A DNA stretch of 64,000 bases from assembly GCF_947498805.1 (NCBI RefSeq), contig NZ_CANMLT010000010.1, positions 62,001 through 126,000 on the forward strand, given 5' to 3'. This stretch comes from an uncultured Tenacibaculum sp. GTDB taxonomy: Bacteria; Bacteroidota; Bacteroidia; Flavobacteriales; Flavobacteriaceae. The first letter of the stretch is position 1; every line of letters begins with the position of its first letter. Shown piece by piece: positions 55,866 through 64,000 of the stretch. The notes beneath the pieces are model-generated. The model was not told the DNA's origin. It ran no database searches and worked only from the letters and a program-made list of their open reading frames with translations. The translations under genes and the position numbers were made by a program.

Positions 55866-57512
55866 TTAGTTGTTTTCTAATAATACAATTGTATAAGGGG
55901 TGTTTATAACTATTTTTCCGTTGGTTACTTTTACTTCTTGATTTGAATACGCGTCTTTTAATAAACTTCCGTCTTTGAATACAGCTGCTACATCAAGGGT
56001 TTTCTCTCCTTTAGGTAATTCTAAACCAATTACTACATCTTCTTTAAAAGTGCCTTGCTCAAAGCTTCTTTTGAATAAATATGGTTTTTCAGAAATCATT
56101 TGATGTTTTCCTGCACCAACCGCTGGGTGGTTCTTTCTAAACTTTCCAAGTTTCTGCCAATGTGCTAGCAATTCTTTGGTCTCTTGGTTTTTTAATTGCT
56201 CCCAATTCATTGGAGAACGTAAATTGGCATCTCCTTCTGCTCCTTCTATGATTAATGGACGTGCTACTTCATCTCCATAGTATATTTGTGATGTACCTGG
56301 TGATAATAATAGTTTTGTAGCTGTTTCATAAGCTTTTTCTCTTTTAGGGTCAAAAGGTTGTCCATCATCATGAGAGGTCATATAGTTTAAGGTTTCAAAA
56401 CCTTTTAACTCATTATGCAAGGCTTTGTCATACTTAGCAAACAAAGCCTCGTAACTTGGAAGTTGCTTTGCATTCCATTTAAATTCAAAGTTGATTAAGC
56501 TGTTAAAAGCCTTATCGAAATAGTTTACTTTCTTATTTCCAAAATCATAGAATTGTCCGCCACTAATTCCATATCCATATACTTCCCCTACTAAATAAAA
56601 GTCTTTTCCTAAGTATTCTGTTGGATGTGCTGATTTAAACTCTTCGTATGCAGTATCACAGATTGTTTTAAATTCTTGCCATACATTTTCTTCTACATGC
56701 TTTACAGTATCTACACGATACCCATCAATTCCGAATTCTTTGACATAATCTGCCAACCATTTCATAATATAAAATCGTGGTGCTCTTGGGTACCCTGTTT
56801 TCTTAAAAAACTCATCTAGTTCTTTTACTTCTTGCTCATAACGCCCTTCTGCTTTCCATTTCTTTACCAATTCTTCAGGTAAGTTTACTTCTTCATTACT
56901 TTCTGTTAATACATCTGGTAAGTTTCTTACGAGTGTACAGGTTACGGTAGTTTCATAGTCTTTATACACACATTGTGGAGTTGTACGTACCCAATTTTCT
57001 TCCCAAACCTTGTCTTTGGCTGTTACTGGGCCTATGTGGTTTACCACGGCATCTAACAAAATTCTAATTTTATGTTTATGTGCCGTTTTTATAAGTTCTT
57101 TAAGGTCTTCTTCGGTTCCAAAATTCGGATCTAATTGTGTCCAGTCTTTGGTCCAATATCCATGAAAACCATAGGTATACCCAGTATCTTCATCGGTTCC
57201 ATCATGAATTTGTTCTACAATAGGCGACATCCATATGGCATTGATTCCTAATTTATCAAAGTATCCTTCTTTTATTTTTTGTGTAATTCCTTTTAAGTCT
57301 CCTCCATCAAAACCTCTATATTTTGATGGTTCATGGGTTCTATCAAAATTCACATCGTTGGAGGTGTCTCCATTGTGAAACCTGTCAGTAAGTAAGAAGT
57401 ATAGGTTTGCTCCATTCCAAACAAACGGAACTTCTTGTTTCGGTTTTTTCTCTTCTTTTTTACAAGAAAATAAGGTGATACATCCTATGAAAACAATGAG
57501 TAGTTTCTTCAT
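55866..57512 (-). CDS. GH13 alpha-amylase-family lipoprotein, SusG/neopullulanase-like
   Basis: A 548-residue GH13 lipoprotein (lipobox LFSCKK, Cys17). Motifs: GANLYFLLTDRFHNGDTSND, DAVVNHIG, GYRVDTVKHV (nucleophile Asp about 268), FYLVGEVYG (acid Glu about 308) and YMTSHDDG (Asp about 380). It includes an insertion with CVYKDYETTVTC that could form a disulfide. It belongs to the tightly packed operon with GH31, GH13 and GH65 genes; it likely cuts internal alpha-1,4 bonds of imported maltodextrin or starch. Confidence 0.9.
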   Translation of the reverse strand: MKKLLIVFIGCITLFSCKKEEKKPKQEVPFVWNGANLYFLLTDRFHNGDTSNDVNFDRTHEPSKYRGFDGGDLKGITQKIKEGYFDKLGINAIWMSPIVEQIHDGTDEDTGYTYGFHGYWTKDWTQLDPNFGTEEDLKELIKTAHKHKIRILLDAVVNHIGPVTAKDKVWEENWVRTTPQCVYKDYETTVTCTLVRNLPDVLTESNEEVNLPEELVKKWKAEGRYEQEVKELDEFFKKTGYPRAPRFYIMKWLADYVKEFGIDGYRVDTVKHVEENVWQEFKTICDTAYEEFKSAHPTEYLGKDFYLVGEVYGYGISGGQFYDFGNKKVNYFDKAFNSLINFEFKWNAKQLPSYEALFAKYDKALHNELKGFETLNYMTSHDDGQPFDPKREKAYETATKLLLSPGTSQIYYGDEVARPLIIEGAEGDANLRSPMNWEQLKNQETKELLAHWQKLGKFRKNHPAVGAGKHQMISEKPYLFKRSFEQGTFKEDVVIGLELPKGEKTLDVAAVFKDGSLLKDAYSNQEVKVTNGKIVINTPYTIVLLENN

Positions 57513-57514
57513 TT

Positions 57515-60500
57515 TTATAGTTTTATGGTAATTTTTTCAGTCTTTTTTGTATTCCAATCAAAAGATACTAAAAGACTTTTGTTGGTTTGATTCCAAACAA
57601 TTGCTTGTTTCTTTCTTCCTATTTTTACTTCTTTTGGTGCTTTTTGTACGTTGTGTACAATTAGCTTCATACTCTTTTTAGATACTTTAAACTCTTTTCC
57701 AATAGCATCTTTCAATTGAATTGTTAAACAGTCCTTTTCAAATTCACTGTCAAAACTCAACAATTCGTATTGATTTTTTTGAATGGCATTAGCTGTCATA
57801 CCATCATCATTGTATAAGTTTCTTTTACTTTTCTTTACAGATCTATCATGGTAATAGTGTATTTCTAAATTATTTCCTTTATAGCTATCTGTAGATTGTA
57901 CAAGTTTGGTCATCGGTATAAACGCACCTGCTCTTACATAAGTGGGGATCGCATTTATTTTTGTTGCTACTTGCTTTTTCTGTCCGCCGATAACTTTTTC
58001 ATCGGTATAAAAATCAAACCATACGGCATTTTTCGGAAAGTATACTTCTTGCTTTGTTACTTTTGAGTTTAAGATAGGTGTGATTAAGAAATCATTTCCC
58101 CATAAATAGGTCGAAGCTAACTTTTGTAATTCTTCATTGGCTGAATTCTCAAAAAACAAAGGTCTCATTAATGGTTTTCCAAACTGACTATTTTCATATA
58201 CTAAGTGATAGTTATATGGTAATAGTTTATATCGTAACTCTATAGATTGCTTTGCCAGTTCTTTTGCTTTTTCTGAACGAAACACCGGTTCACTAGGTAC
58301 TTCTTCTTGTGCATGAGGTCTAAAGATTGGTTGAAATACTCCGTATTGTAACCATCGTGTATACAATTCGTCATCTAAATTGGCGCCTGCAAAACCTCCT
58401 AAATCAGAATGCATATATCCTATTCCTTGCATTCCCATTTGTAATGATATTTCTGGCTGACTTTGTAAGCCTCCCCAGGTTCTATTTACATCTCCAGACC
58501 ATGGCACTAAACCAAAACGCTGAGAACCTGAATATCCTGCACGCATTAGAATGAATGGTCTTTCATTTGGATATTCTTTTTGAAAACCTTCTGCTATTAA
58601 TCGCGCCCAATCATGTCCGTAAATATTATGTACTTCGTCGGCAGTTCCTGTAGCGTGTTGTACCCAAGATGGGTGCACTTCTGGTTCTCCTAAATCTCCC
58701 CAAAAACCTTGTACTCCCATATTTTTGATTCCTTTATAGATGTTCCAAAACCACGTTCTTCCTTCTTTTTTATAGATATCTACAATACCGGTATTTCCGA
58801 AGTAAAAATCATATCTCGCTGGTTTTCCAACAGAATCTTTTGCTAACACATCTTTCGCTACTGCATCTTTCCATTTTTTAGATGTAGACAATACAAATGG
58901 TTCTGTTATTAAGACTGTTTTTACTCCTTTGTTTTTAAGGTTTTGTACCATCTGCTTCATATCAGGAAATGAGTCTTTATACACTTCTAAATTTCCCATG
59001 GTTCCTTTTAAGTCTTTTCCGAACCAATATAAATCAAGAATTATAGCATCTACTGGGATTTCCTCTTCTTTGAATTTTGTAATGGTATTTTCGGTTTCTT
59101 TTTGAGAATGATATCCAAATCTACTTGAAAAATTACCTAATGCCCAACGTGGTAACATTGGTTGTTTTCCGGTTAACTGGGTATAATTTCCTATTAAATC
59201 TAACCAAGATTCGCCCACAATTACTTGATAGGTTTTTCTTCCTGAGATTGTTTCATAACTTAAGGCATTGTCTTTATAACTATCTAAATCTAAATAACCT
59301 ATAGGAGCGTTGTCAAAATGAATTGCATACTTCTTTGATGATAACACCAATGGCATTGAAAAGTTCATCAGTTTAGACCTATCTTCATATCCATAATGTG
59401 CTTTGTTATACAATTCTAAACGGTTTCCTCTACGGTTCATCCCTAAAGCTCTTGCTCCTCCTCCATATAAAACTTCTTCCGGAGTTAACGCAAATCGTAA
59501 GGTTTCATAATCATCATTCTTTTGGTATCCATTTTTCTCTTCTGTTACTTTTTTTCCCTTGTACCAATACGAAACTTTAAATGGTTGCTTATTTATTACA
59601 ATTGATAATTGATTTGTTTTAAACTCAATTTGTTTATCATTCTCCACAAACTTAGCCTTGTTATATGCTGATGTTAATACTACTGCATGGGATGCTTTGG
59701 TCGTTTCTTTTTCTCCCTTCGGAACAAAGGTTGTTTCTGAAATCTCAGGAGCATAAAATTGCATTTTATAGGCTCCATCAGACACCTTTATATTCAATTG
59801 ATTGTTTGTGTAAGTAGCTCCTACAAATGTTCTAGGCTGCATGCTATCTTTAAATAACCAAGCAATGGCTTCTTCAAAATTGGTTCTCCAAAGTTTTTCG
59901 TCATGCTTTCCTTCTGGAACTACTTTAGATTTGATATTCTCTGAGTTAAAACCTTCTTCTTTTAAGGTTTTAACCATGGCATTCATATCTTGTGCAGTTT
60001 GGCTGATTTCGTTAAAAGCAACATTGTTTCCTTCTTTAGCTCCTGCTAAAAAATACATCTTAGTATCTTTTAGTTTTCCATGTGTTTGAGAATATTCCTT
60101 TACTTCTGGAGTAAACCAAAATGCTGGAGAAAACACACCTACTTTTCCAAATACTTTTGGATACTTTAAGGCTGCATAATGAGAAATTAGCCCTCCCATT
60201 GAGCTTCCGATAATTCCTGTATTAGATTTATCTTGTATAGTTCTATAGTTTTTATCGATATATGGCTTAAGTTTTTTTACTACAAAATCTAAATAAGCAT
60301 CTCCTTCCCCTCCTCCATATTTATTGTTTGTCCAAGGAGAATATTCATCTAAGCGTTTTTTACCACCATTATCAATTCCTACAACTATTAATTCTAAGTT
60401 TTTGTCTTTAAATAGTTTATTTAGTGTTTCATCTACTTCCCACTCTCCAGAAAAAGATGTTTTCTTATCAAACAAATTCTGTGCATCATGCATATAGACT

Positions 60501-60997
60501 ACTGGATACGATTTTTTAGATGCATTGTAATTTGGAGGTAAATACAATCGAACTGTTCGTTTTCTATGCAACTCTGGAATTTCAAATTCCTTTGTTAATA
60601 CAGTGACATTTTTTGATGCTGTAGATGCTTCTTCTGGACTAAATAAATGCGACCAACCCGCAATTTTAACCTTTATGGTATCCTTTCCAGTGTTAAAATT
60701 ATGGATTCTATTGTCTATACTTTTTCCATTCGCATCACATTCAGCAGTTTTCCAAGTTCCTTGTGTGAACTTAAACAATACATTATTTGATTTTTGCGGA
60801 AGTGTTATGGAATAAACTCCATCTTTTTGTTTAAGTTGATACTTTTCATTTCCGCCAGTCCAACCTTCAAAATCACCAGAAACATATATTGGTACATCTT
60901 TAGGTGTACCTTCTGGCAATTCTTCAACAACAATAGTCACTTGTCCGAATACTGTAAGTCCTATAAATAGGAATGCTATGTTTATTATGTTTTTCAC
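57515..60997 (-). CDS. Esterase-GH31 alpha-glucosidase fusion, secreted
   Basis: An 1160-residue secreted protein (signal peptide IINIAFLFIGLTVFGQ) with three parts. Residues about 20-115 form a starch-binding, CBM20-like beta domain (YVSGDFEGW). Residues about 130-400 form an EstD/Fes-type esterase (VYMHDAQNLFD, GSSMGG near 264, EGKHDEKLW). From about 410 to the end it is glycoside hydrolase family 31, with GFWGDLGEPE (nucleophile Asp about 766) and VPWSGDVN (acid about 835). GH31 here should release glucose from alpha-glucan ends; the esterase may remove acyl groups. Confidence 0.88.
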   Translation of the reverse strand: MKNIINIAFLFIGLTVFGQVTIVVEELPEGTPKDVPIYVSGDFEGWTGGNEKYQLKQKDGVYSITLPQKSNNVLFKFTQGTWKTAECDANGKSIDNRIHNFNTGKDTIKVKIAGWSHLFSPEEASTASKNVTVLTKEFEIPELHRKRTVRLYLPPNYNASKKSYPVVYMHDAQNLFDKKTSFSGEWEVDETLNKLFKDKNLELIVVGIDNGGKKRLDEYSPWTNNKYGGGEGDAYLDFVVKKLKPYIDKNYRTIQDKSNTGIIGSSMGGLISHYAALKYPKVFGKVGVFSPAFWFTPEVKEYSQTHGKLKDTKMYFLAGAKEGNNVAFNEISQTAQDMNAMVKTLKEEGFNSENIKSKVVPEGKHDEKLWRTNFEEAIAWLFKDSMQPRTFVGATYTNNQLNIKVSDGAYKMQFYAPEISETTFVPKGEKETTKASHAVVLTSAYNKAKFVENDKQIEFKTNQLSIVINKQPFKVSYWYKGKKVTEEKNGYQKNDDYETLRFALTPEEVLYGGGARALGMNRRGNRLELYNKAHYGYEDRSKLMNFSMPLVLSSKKYAIHFDNAPIGYLDLDSYKDNALSYETISGRKTYQVIVGESWLDLIGNYTQLTGKQPMLPRWALGNFSSRFGYHSQKETENTITKFKEEEIPVDAIILDLYWFGKDLKGTMGNLEVYKDSFPDMKQMVQNLKNKGVKTVLITEPFVLSTSKKWKDAVAKDVLAKDSVGKPARYDFYFGNTGIVDIYKKEGRTWFWNIYKGIKNMGVQGFWGDLGEPEVHPSWVQHATGTADEVHNIYGHDWARLIAEGFQKEYPNERPFILMRAGYSGSQRFGLVPWSGDVNRTWGGLQSQPEISLQMGMQGIGYMHSDLGGFAGANLDDELYTRWLQYGVFQPIFRPHAQEEVPSEPVFRSEKAKELAKQSIELRYKLLPYNYHLVYENSQFGKPLMRPLFFENSANEELQKLASTYLWGNDFLITPILNSKVTKQEVYFPKNAVWFDFYTDEKVIGGQKKQVATKINAIPTYVRAGAFIPMTKLVQSTDSYKGNNLEIHYYHDRSVKKSKRNLYNDDGMTANAIQKNQYELLSFDSEFEKDCLTIQLKDAIGKEFKVSKKSMKLIVHNVQKAPKEVKIGRKKQAIVWNQTNKSLLVSFDWNTKKTEKITIKL

Positions 60998-62935
60998 TTA
61001 GTTATTTTGCTTTGTTGTTAATAACAAACTTCCTTTTTCATTAAGCGTTAAGCTTTCCTCCCACTTTAGTTTTTCTCCAGAGATTATATTCTGAAGTATT
61101 GTATCGTCTAAACCTATTTCTTTAAAACGATTTAAATCAATCGTAATAGGTTTTTCATTCTTATTTAAAATCAACACCACGGTTTCATTCTCAACGATTC
61201 TAAACAGTATATAAACCCCATTTAATGGTGCAAAATGTATGGTTTTACCCGTATGAATGGCTTTACTAGATTTACGATAATTTAATAGTTTTCGCGTATA
61301 ATCTTGCATTTCTTTTTGTGCTGGAGTTAATCCTTCTCCTGTAAAGGCATTAATAGTATCTCCTTCCCAGCCTCCAGGAAAATCGGTTCTAATTAAACCA
61401 TGGTCTCCAGGTTTTTCAGAATCATCCATTAAGATTTCTGTTCCATAGTATACTTGTAAAATTCTAGGCAAAATAGCATAGGTGGTTAATGCCATCTTTG
61501 TATGTACAACATCTTCTTTTAGCTGTGTGTAAATTCTACTTTTATCATGATTATCTGGAAAAATTAAGATATCTTTCGGTGAAGCGTAGTGAAAATCATT
61601 TGCCAAACCTTCATAAATCTTTACTAGTCCATTATTCCAACTCTCTGGTTCATTTAAAGCATCTACCACATTCTTTTGCATCCCAAAATCCATCGTTGAT
61701 TTTAGGTTTGATACAAAACCATCTCTATTTTTAGCTCCCTTTTGCCAATATCCAATTAACAAGGGATTATAACTCCATTCTTCTCCAACAATAGAAAATT
61801 TTGGATATTCATTCATAATAGCATCTACCCATTTAGCCATAAATTCTTTAGCGGGATATGGATAAGTATCTTGTCTTATACCTCCTAAGCCTAAAGTTTC
61901 TATCCACCAAACTGAATTTTGAATAATATAAGCGGCCATATATGGATTTCGCTGATTCAAATCTGGCATGGTAGCCACAAACCAACCTTCAACATTTCCT
62001 TTTTTATCTATTTCTGAAGCATACAAATCTTGATTTGTTGTTCTTCTATGATTGGAAGTATGTACCGTTTTCCATGACCAATTCTCTTTGTTATTTTCAT
62101 AATACGCTTGGTCATTTACCCAATCTTCAAAAGGCAAGTCTTTCATCCACCAGTGTTCCAATCCACAATGATTCGCTACCTGATCCATAATTAGCTTCAT
62201 ACCTCTTTTAGAAAGTTCTTCAGAGAGTTTTTTATACTCTTGTAAGCTTCCAAAACGAGGATCTACTTGATAAAAATCGGTCATTGCATATCCGTGATAA
62301 GAACCACGAGCCATGTCATTAGTTAAAACTGGTGTTGGCCAAATAGCAGTAAAACCTAAATCCTTTATATAATCTAAATGTTTGGTAATTCCTTCTATAT
62401 CTCCACCATGTCTTTTGTAATCATGTGATCTATCAACTTCTGTTTCTTTTAAATTCTCAAAACGATCGTTTTTCGGATTTGCATTCGCAAATCGATCAGG
62501 AGTAATTAAATAAATGGCATCTGAACTATCAAACCCAACATAAGAATCAGCTTTCTTTTCTCTAGATTTTAATTCGTATGTATGTGTCTTCTTTGTCCCA
62601 TCTTTAAAAGTAAATACAATGTCAAATTTCCCTGCTTGGGTAATTTTATCAATGTTTAAATCGACAAACAAATAATTCGGACTTCTTCCTGTATGTACTT
62701 TATTAATATGCACTCCTTGATAAGAAATAGTTGGTGTTGAATTGCCTATATTTTCTTCCTTAACTAATAATTGAAGGGTATTGTTTTTAAAACCAATCCA
62801 CCAATTAGGCGGTTCTACTCTTTCTAAAAAAGTATTGGAAACTTTAGATTGCGTTTTTACAATACTTTCTTGTTTCGTTGTAGTGTTACACGAAACAAAA
62901 ATGAGGAAAATAATATATAAGCTAATATTCTTCAT
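60998..62935 (-). CDS. GH13 alpha-amylase-family lipoprotein with N-terminal Ig domain
   Basis: A 645-residue GH13 enzyme. Start MKNISLYIIFLIFVSC at 62935 gives a lipobox with Cys16; the longer frame from 62953 is less likely. Residues about 35-130 form an Ig-like N domain (PNWWIGFKNNTLQLLV). Catalytic core: MDQVANHCG, GIRQDTYPYP (nucleophile Asp about 353), SIVGEEWS (acid Glu about 386) and FPDNHDKSR (Asp about 462). It resembles cyclomaltodextrinase/SusA-like enzymes. A terminator hairpin lies between it and the GH65 gene. Confidence 0.9.
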   Translation of the reverse strand: MKNISLYIIFLIFVSCNTTTKQESIVKTQSKVSNTFLERVEPPNWWIGFKNNTLQLLVKEENIGNSTPTISYQGVHINKVHTGRSPNYLFVDLNIDKITQAGKFDIVFTFKDGTKKTHTYELKSREKKADSYVGFDSSDAIYLITPDRFANANPKNDRFENLKETEVDRSHDYKRHGGDIEGITKHLDYIKDLGFTAIWPTPVLTNDMARGSYHGYAMTDFYQVDPRFGSLQEYKKLSEELSKRGMKLIMDQVANHCGLEHWWMKDLPFEDWVNDQAYYENNKENWSWKTVHTSNHRRTTNQDLYASEIDKKGNVEGWFVATMPDLNQRNPYMAAYIIQNSVWWIETLGLGGIRQDTYPYPAKEFMAKWVDAIMNEYPKFSIVGEEWSYNPLLIGYWQKGAKNRDGFVSNLKSTMDFGMQKNVVDALNEPESWNNGLVKIYEGLANDFHYASPKDILIFPDNHDKSRIYTQLKEDVVHTKMALTTYAILPRILQVYYGTEILMDDSEKPGDHGLIRTDFPGGWEGDTINAFTGEGLTPAQKEMQDYTRKLLNYRKSSKAIHTGKTIHFAPLNGVYILFRIVENETVVLILNKNEKPITIDLNRFKEIGLDDTILQNIISGEKLKWEESLTLNEKGSLLLTTKQNN

Positions 62936-62940
62936 AAGGT

Positions 62941-62968
62941 AAAAAAACCTCACAAAAAATGTGAGGTT
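62941..62968 (-). terminator. Intra-operon terminator between GH65 and GH13 genes
   Basis: AACCTCAC (62946-62953) and GTGAGGTT (62961-62968) form an 8-bp stem with a T7 tail on the minus strand. It ends 5 bp before the GH13 start codon, so it probably lowers expression of the downstream genes. Confidence 0.82.
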
Positions 62969-62984
62969 AGTGTCTAACTTCTAA

Positions 62985-64000
62985 CTACACGGTTACTAAG
63001 TTATTAGGGGAAATTTTTATTAATTTATCATTTACTAAAATTTCTAAAGCGTTACCATTTTCTAATTCAAATTTGGTATCATCTTTACAAACAGAAATTT
63101 TTAATATTTGTCCTCTAAAGTTTACCTTGAAAGAGTATGCTTCCCATTGTCCTGGAATTTGCGGCGTAAAACTTAAGGTATCATTTTTTACGCGCATTCC
63201 TCCAAATCCTTCTACAATACTCATCCAAGTTCCTGCCATTGAGGTAATATGCAATCCTTCTTCTACTTCTTTGTTATAATCATCTAAATCTAAACGAGAA
63301 GTTCTTAAATAAAAAGTATACGCTTGTTCCATTCTTCCCAATTTAGCAGCCTGAATACTGTGTACACAAGGAGATAATGAGCTTTCATGCACCGTAAATG
63401 GCTCATAAAAATCAAAATGACGTTCTAATTCTTCTTGACTAAATTGATCTTCGAAGAAATAGAATCCTTGTAAAGTATCTGCTTGTTTGATATATGGCGA
63501 GCGTAAAATACGATCCCAACTCCATTTTTGGTTAATTGGACGTTGTGATTTGTCCAAATCAGCTACAGTGATTAATTCTTTATCTAAGAAACCATCTTGT
63601 TGTAAAAACACTTGGTGTTCTTCTGAATATGGGAAGAACATATGATCTGCTACTTTTTTCCAAGCAGCTAATTCTTCAGCATCAAACTTTACTTTTTCTT
63701 TGATTCTGATATAATCTGAAATATGATCTGACTCTACCTTAGCTATCGCTTCTAAGGCATAATCAATACACCATTTTGCAGCATAATTGGTGTACCAGTT
63801 GTTATTTACGTTGTTTTCATATTCATTTGGTCCTGTAACGCCTAAAATTACATACTTGTTTCTAGCAGTAGAGAATGTTGCTCTTTGATGCCAAAAACGT
63901 GCAATACCAATTAATACTTCTAGTCCTTTTTCTGGAACATACGATGCATCTGAAGTATATCTTTCATAGTTATAAATAGCCAATGCTATCGCTGCATTTC
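62985..64000 (-). CDS. GH65 maltose phosphorylase-like enzyme, C-terminal part (cut by window edge)
   Basis: About 338 C-terminal residues of a glycoside hydrolase family 65 protein; the reading frame runs open to position 64000. The family phosphorolyses maltose (or trehalose/kojibiose) to glucose-1-phosphate and glucose. Visible motifs: AIYNYERYTSDASYVPEKG, GVTGPNEYENNVNNNWYTN (catalytic acid Glu), QADTLQGFYFFEDQFS, YEPFTVHESSLSPCVHS and HITSMAGTWMSIVEGFGGMR. It has no signal peptide in the seen part and is presumably cytoplasmic. It leads into the GH13/GH31 genes downstream, giving intracellular maltose breakdown. Confidence 0.9.
   Translation of the reverse strand, partial: NAAIALAIYNYERYTSDASYVPEKGLEVLIGIARFWHQRATFSTARNKYVILGVTGPNEYENNVNNNWYTNYAAKWCIDYALEAIAKVESDHISDYIRIKEKVKFDAEELAAWKKVADHMFFPYSEEHQVFLQQDGFLDKELITVADLDKSQRPINQKWSWDRILRSPYIKQADTLQGFYFFEDQFSQEELERHFDFYEPFTVHESSLSPCVHSIQAAKLGRMEQAYTFYLRTSRLDLDDYNKEVEEGLHITSMAGTWMSIVEGFGGMRVKNDTLSFTPQIPGQWEAYSFKVNFRGQILKISVCKDDTKFELENGNALEILVNDKLIKISPNNLVTV

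Overview
The window is about 64 kb of AT-rich chromosome from a marine-type member of the Flavobacteriaceae (Bacteroidota). I cannot name the genus from sequence alone; Tenacibaculum-, Polaribacter- or Kordia-like organisms would fit. The evidence is a T9SS-type C-terminal sorting domain, SusG-like GH13 lipoproteins, DUF4252/ECF-sigma and DUF4290 genes, paired AcnB and mitochondrial-type aconitases, and many promoters of the Bacteroidota form (TTTG, about 19-21 nt, TAnnTTTG). Nearly all genes look intact. No tRNA, rRNA operon, insertion sequence, prophage or CRISPR array was seen.

Layout. 1-2 kb: start of a histidine operon (hisG, hisD) on the minus strand, preceded by a complete attenuator: an 18-codon leader peptide with HHHHFH, an antiterminator pairing and a terminator. 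2-6.4 kb: a TPR/LuxR-type membrane regulator, a 680-bp structured non-coding gap, and an ECF sigma/anti-sigma/DUF4252/DUF4252 operon. 6.5-22.8 kb: envelope and housekeeping genes (S41 protease, DUF72, patatin, Asp-box lipoprotein, two amidohydrolases, a TrmH-family methyltransferase, LRR lipoprotein, alpha/beta hydrolase, FISUMP lipoprotein, TopB). 22.8-27.5 kb: an ABC ATPase plus membrane protein behind a second TPR/LuxR-type regulator. 27.7-34.5 kb: a 2177-residue T9SS-exported multidomain protein followed by a 57-residue partner ORF. 34.5-46 kb: TrmH, a sirtuin lacking zinc cysteines, DUF6495, an RskA-like lipoprotein next to a Crp/Fnr regulator with a palindrome between them, an ArgE-like deacetylase, a YfcC-type transporter and two aconitases. 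46.4-49.4 kb: RNase P RNA, three tandem copies of a roughly 75-nt small RNA gene each with its own promoter and terminator, dnaJ-grpE, and a stand-alone double-glycine cysteine-rich peptide. 49.4-54.4 kb: murA (Asp at the usual catalytic Cys), DUF4290, UvrD/PcrA helicase and a small membrane protein. 54.4-64 kb: an alpha-glucan utilisation operon (GH65 phosphorylase, GH13, esterase-GH31 fusion, GH13, GH13).

The most notable elements are the tandem small-RNA array beside rnpB, whose stems are kept by compensatory changes between copies, and the histidine attenuator. The Crp-like palindrome, the MurA Cys-to-Asp site, the zinc-less sirtuin and the orphan double-glycine peptide are the next most useful leads. 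Assignments rest on reading motifs by eye; no database search was possible.
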